A model generated the notes under the pieces. It was not told where the DNA came from. It did no database searches and was given only the letters and a program-made list of their open reading frames with translations. A DNA stretch of 64,000 nt, from contig JBAIAC010000033.1 in assembly GCA_037349315.1 (NCBI GenBank), forward strand, positions 15,766,001-15,830,000. The letters are read 5' to 3'. Each line of letters starts with the position of its first letter. Within the stretch, counting starts at the first letter, position 1. A program made the position numbers and the translations under genes. This stretch comes from Chelydra serpentina. Lineage: Eukaryota; Chordata; Testudines; Chelydridae. Positions 60,469 to 64,000 of this stretch are shown one piece after another.

Positions 60469-61811
60469 GTTCGTGACCACTGTGGTGTTGTCCTTCAAAT
60501 AACCTGGTGGAGTTTCACCTTTTATTATTAATAGACTATATGTAACTCGATTGCGATTAGTGTAAAAGATAATGTGGGTCTTTTTGTTGGAGAAAATGAA
60601 TTAACCAACATAATAAATGTGCAAATAAAATGTAAATCTCATGGGAGCAGCCAGTTCTTTGCAGGCCTCATTGAGTGTTTCATGGACAATTAGTGAGCCA
60701 TGGACCACAGGTTGAGATCCAGTACAGCGGATGATGGCAGTTAGTAAATTAGTATAATTATGATGGGTCCAGTCCTGGAGAGTTCTTCTTTAAAATCAGT
60801 GGCAAAGTATGGTCCTCTAGTTCCAGAGACAATACCCATTATAGAAGTGCGGTTGATAGGAATAAAAGAATTAAGAGAAATGGAAAGCCTTACATTCTCT
60901 AAGATAACAAATGAACTGTTTGAGAAACGATGGACCAAGTGGGATGAAGTATAAAATACATCAGTGATGTAATTTTGTAGCAAAAGTATGTGTATTTACT
61001 GTAATCCATCATTCGTATGGCTTTGATTTTGCTGTGTTCTCAGGCATGCTCTTGCTTCTTCTTCGTTTGGGCTCAAGCATGCCATTTACAAACAGACACA
61101 GGTTGGGGGGTGTTGCAAACTTGTCAGTGGGAGTTGAGGCAGATTTCCTCCCACAGCTTGCAGGTGTACAGAGGGAGCATGCCTTTTTTAAAAGTCATGT
61201 TAGCTCAAATGAGTTAATTGGCATCTTAATGGGGCTTTTCAATAACATTAAGATAACATTGCTTCAAACCATGTTTGCTGGCATCTTATTGGGGCTTTCC
61301 AATTAAGTTAAACTAACTTAATTGAAAAATATGCTTTTTTTTTTTTTTTTTTTTGCCCGCCCATCAAAATATAGGTCCTTTGGATTTAGTGAAGCTATTG
61401 CTTAAGTGCTTTGCTGGATCAGATCCCTAGTGCACTCAGCCACTTCTGCTATCTGGTGTGTACTGGGTGGCAGGGCTGTGGCTGTCCTGTTCTCTGACTC
61501 TTTTGGAGCATCTTGCACACCAGAAGCCACTCAAAACAGGCAGTCTTTATACCACAGCGATCACAGGGACTGCAGTTGTTCCTTGCTGTGTGCAGGGATG
61601 CAGAAGGCAAGTGCTGCTTACACACTTCTCTGCTTGTGCATCCTTGGAGTTGCTGGGCACAATCTGGTCTTATGTAGGAATACAGTGTGTATTGTCTACC
61701 AGTTCAGTAATAAAATTAATAGTGAAGGTGTTTCTTAACTTTGGATTACTTGATGATTTATACAAAAAATTACTGTTTTAGTAAAGTGTAATTACTGCAT
61801 TGCTCTTCTAG
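60469..61811 (+). other. WDR72: WDR72 intron 2
   Basis: Bounded by the exon donor at 60469 and the acceptor tgctcttctag ending at 61811. It contains a 20-T run at 61335-61354 and a near-identical 24-bp phrase, ggcatcttaatggggctttt type, at 61220-61243 and again 60 bp later at 61280-61303. Confidence 0.8.
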
Positions 61812-61918
61812 ATTTCATCTAAAGAAATTCTCTTTGGTCATACTGCTTCAGTAACATGCTTGGCGAAAGCAAGAGACTTTGAAAAACAACCATATGTGGT
61901 TAGTGCTACTGAAAATGG
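61812..61918 (+). CDS. WDR72: WDR72 second coding exon (residues 52-86)
   Basis: It continues the frame in phase 0 and encodes [20 protein letters not shown] and then [16 protein letters not shown], the second WD40 repeat of WDR72 (family landmark GH, here FGH). The exon ends after two bases of a Gly codon at donor GTAGGT (61919-61924). A later GT at 61923 would put an in-frame TAG in the product, so the first donor is chosen. The next exon is beyond the window. Confidence 0.92.
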
Positions 61919-62423
61919 GTAGGTAACTATGAGTTTTCAATGACTTTTTGAATCATAAACCATGTGACAAGGCTTAAGAACAAATTATGCTTTTGGCAGC
62001 AGACTTTCAATCCACTCCCTCCATGACATGGGAAGGTGCAGTGGTCACTTAGTATAGTAAAGTTATTCTATAGGATTCCTCTTCAAAGAGAGTTCCGCAT
62101 GGAAGAAGCAGAGACCATCAGCTGGCCCCCACACACTATGGAGATGGGGAGCCCATCCCTTGGAATGCAGAGAGGGCTGGCAGGTCCAGAGAATCCATGT
62201 GTTGCCAGGAGCCCATTCCCAAGAGAATGAGTTGTCAGGGGGCAGCAAGGCCCTATGCCAACCACGACCACAGAGCTGTGGGAGGGCATTGGCAGGACCA
62301 GAAAACTCTTCAGCATCATGAATACTGACTCTCAAGGGAATGAGGCTATGAGAGAGGTTGAGGTGCCTAGGCCCTGTAGAAAGGTTGGCTGTCTAATAAT
62401 AAATAGAGATATGCCAGTCCCCT

Positions 62424-62604
62424 AGAACTGGAATGACCTTGAAAGGTCATTGAGTCCAGTCCCCTGCCTTCACTAACAGGACCAAGTACTGTCCCCTGAC
62501 AGATTTTTGCCCCAGATCCCTAAATGGCCCCCTCAAGGATTAAACTCACAACCCTGGGTTTAGCAGGCCAATGCTCAAACTACTGAGCTATTCTTCTCCC
62601 ACCC
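62424..62604 (-). mobile_element. tRNA-derived SINE, minus strand, older copy
   Basis: Same family as the two copies at 27.6 and 54.3 kb, with a more degraded promoter: the B box reads GAGTTTAATCC (62537-62547) and the A box TAGCTCAGTAG (62580-62590). Its head abuts a C-rich stretch and then the LTR at 62634. Confidence 0.8.
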
Positions 62605-62633
62605 CCCGCCCCCATGGCTCTGCAGCACTCTGC

Positions 62634-63763
62634 TGTGATGGGTTCCCTGGGGTGAAGTCTGGCACCTTGGGACCATTGTGCCCCCCTGAACTCTCTCTAG
62701 CTGGACTGTCTTTCAAAATGCCTTGCTAGTGACCAGCAGCAAGCCCCTCCAGGCGCTGTGATCACTCAGCACAACAGCATGTGGAGCCCCACACACCCAG
62801 CTAGATTGCATGAATGCTCCCAGAGCCACTCACGAATCACACCGGGAAAGGCACCAGCCAAATCCCCCCAGCTCCCAGCGTTGTACCTCAGGAATATACC
62901 GCCTTGCACTGCTCAAGACAAGCAATGCAGATTTATTAATTGATTCACCACTTCATCAATGGCAAGTGGCCGTACACCAGCCTTTGCAAAACCTGAGCAG
63001 ATTTACCACACACTTCAGGCAAACTCACTGGTAAAGATAAACAGTTAAACAAATGTATTGACTACAAAAGATAGATTTTAAGTGACAGGCAAAAAGTCAC
63101 AGTTACTTACCAAAATAAAATAAAATATAAGCACACAGTTTAAACTCTCAACCATACTAGACTGGGCAACATCTAGATTAAGCAGTTTTTCTCACCCCAC
63201 TGGATATTGCAGTTCATAGTAGACAGATTTCACCCTTGAAATCTGGGGTAGTCCCCTCAGTTGGAGTCTTCAGAGTGTCCTTGTTGCTTGCAGTGTAGGT
63301 GGGTGAAGGAGAAAAGCCCAGCATGTGGCCACTGTGTCTGTTTTATACCCCCAGTCCTATGTGCTTGGGGAGCACAAGTCCAGGCATGTCTGGGGGGCAT
63401 TGCTGAGTCTCCAGGCAAGGTTGAGCAATTTCCCATGTGTGGCCTCATTCAGGTGAGTCATTGAATTGTAGTGCCTTTGCTGGACAGTGGTTGTTGATGG
63501 GTTGTTTGACACCGTGCCCGGGTGTTGGTTACTTTCCTGGCTGTTGCCTCTGGGGAGCTAATACCTGGCTGATTCCCCAATTTACAGCATGTTTTAGTGA
63601 CAACCATATAACACAATTCTCATAACTTCATATGCACTAAAGATGTACATATTTAGATAGAACAGTGGGTTTCAGCAGTTCATAACCTTTCCCCGATACC
63701 TCACATGGAATTCTTTATATGCAAGATCACAATTAAAGATAAATGAGGAATATGGGGGTTACA
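62634..63763 (-). mobile_element. 3' LTR of a second minus-strand retroelement
   Basis: On the minus strand it begins TGTAACCCCC (63763) and ends AACCCATCACA (62634), TG...CA, 1130 bp. TATA box TATAAAA at plus 63341-63347 and AATAAA at 62932-62937 give the usual LTR order. Just outside its start the minus strand reads AGGGGAGAGTCC, a possible polypurine tract, which places the element's internal region to the right. Confidence 0.72.
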
Positions 63764-64000
63764 GGACTCTCCCCTATATTCACCTGCCTCATCCCCCGTG
63801 TCACACCTGCCTCAATTTCCCTTCTCTCACAGGGCTCATCAGTAACTCACCATCACAGTCCAACAGTAATTAAAACATTCCCCTTCTGAGGTACAACTTA
63901 AGTCCTCACTAAATAAAGGACCCTCGAAGACCCAACCCCAGTTCAATGTTTCTCTCCTGTTGAGTCAGAAGTCCCTAGTCCTCCATCCTAAAGGGTTCAG
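63764..64000 (-). mobile_element. 3' end of the internal region of the same retroelement
   Basis: Sequence between the polypurine-like tract and the window edge. The polypurine candidate is plus 63764-63775 (ggactctcccct). No coding frame can be judged in 237 bp. Retroelement class is undetermined. Confidence 0.45.

Larger units (their letters stand above)
61919..64000 (+). other. WDR72: WDR72 intron 3, partial
   Basis: It holds a tRNA SINE and a retroelement 3' end, both antisense. 61925-62420 shows no exon: overlapping frames near 62040-62335 on both strands have no recognisable domain. Confidence 0.6.

Noticed and set aside
62063..62335. Overlapping 78-90 residue frames near WDR72 exon 3
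   Set aside because: Frames on both strands with no WD40 match and no convincing splice sites; WDR72's next exon is not here.
1..64000. CRISPR arrays, bacterial operons, ribosome-binding sites or phage attachment sites
   Set aside because: The window is vertebrate nuclear DNA; the only regular arrays are minisatellite and microsatellite repeats.

Overview
The window is vertebrate nuclear DNA, most likely from a cryptodiran turtle. Reasons: it is AT-rich and intron/intergenic-dominated; it carries CR1 LINE pieces, a tRNA-derived SINE of the kind seen throughout turtle genomes (polIII A and B boxes), several TATA-containing retroelement LTRs, many short elements with ends like GTCTACACT, and a Harbinger transposon with a Myb/SANT gene of the type expanded in turtles. 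The organism is inferred from these repeats plus one conserved vertebrate gene; no alignment was run.

Host gene. The only host protein-coding gene I can support is WDR72 on the + strand. Its first coding exon starts at 60316 and the next exon is 61812-61918; the reading phase matches across the junction. A GC/CpG-rich block at about 47.4-48.2 kb ends in a strong splice donor and is the best candidate for its promoter and non-coding first exon, leaving a ~12.3 kb first intron. Everything left of ~47.4 kb reads as upstream intergenic sequence filled by mobile elements.

Layout. 1-3296: 5' part of a minus-strand Gypsy-type LTR retrotransposon with an open Gag-protease frame (coiled coil, SCAN-like capsid, zinc knuckle, DTGA protease) and an 1130-bp LTR. 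3.3-22.2 kb: mostly featureless, with MITE and SINE fragments. 22.2-25.5 kb: degenerate minus-strand CR1 carrying two nested DNA elements. 25.7-37.8 kb: LTR-like pieces, MITEs, a tRNA SINE, a solo LTR bracketed by a 240-bp inverted duplication, and a 407-bp hAT-type element with a perfect 8-bp target duplication. 38079-43527: a complete 5.4-kb Harbinger transposon with TTA target duplication and two intact convergent genes (a two-exon Myb/SANT protein and a DDE transposase), with an eight-copy ~78-bp minisatellite in the Myb gene intron. 46.0-47.4 kb: a solo LTR followed by a chain of MITEs. 52.3-53.7 kb: a four-level nest in which a CR1 holds a foldback SINE that holds two Harbinger MITEs in opposite orientation at one TTA site. 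62.6-64.0 kb: 3' LTR of another minus-strand retroelement running off the window.

How the parts fit. The Harbinger element can encode both proteins its superfamily needs: a transposase and a Myb-like partner that in studied relatives binds the ends and aids nuclear import. At least five other elements in the window have the same terminal GTCTACACT-type core and 3-bp (mostly TTA/TAA) duplications, so they look like non-autonomous relatives that such proteins could have moved. The retroelements supply spare promoters (TATA) and polyadenylation signals around WDR72, all on the opposite strand to it where orientation is clear.
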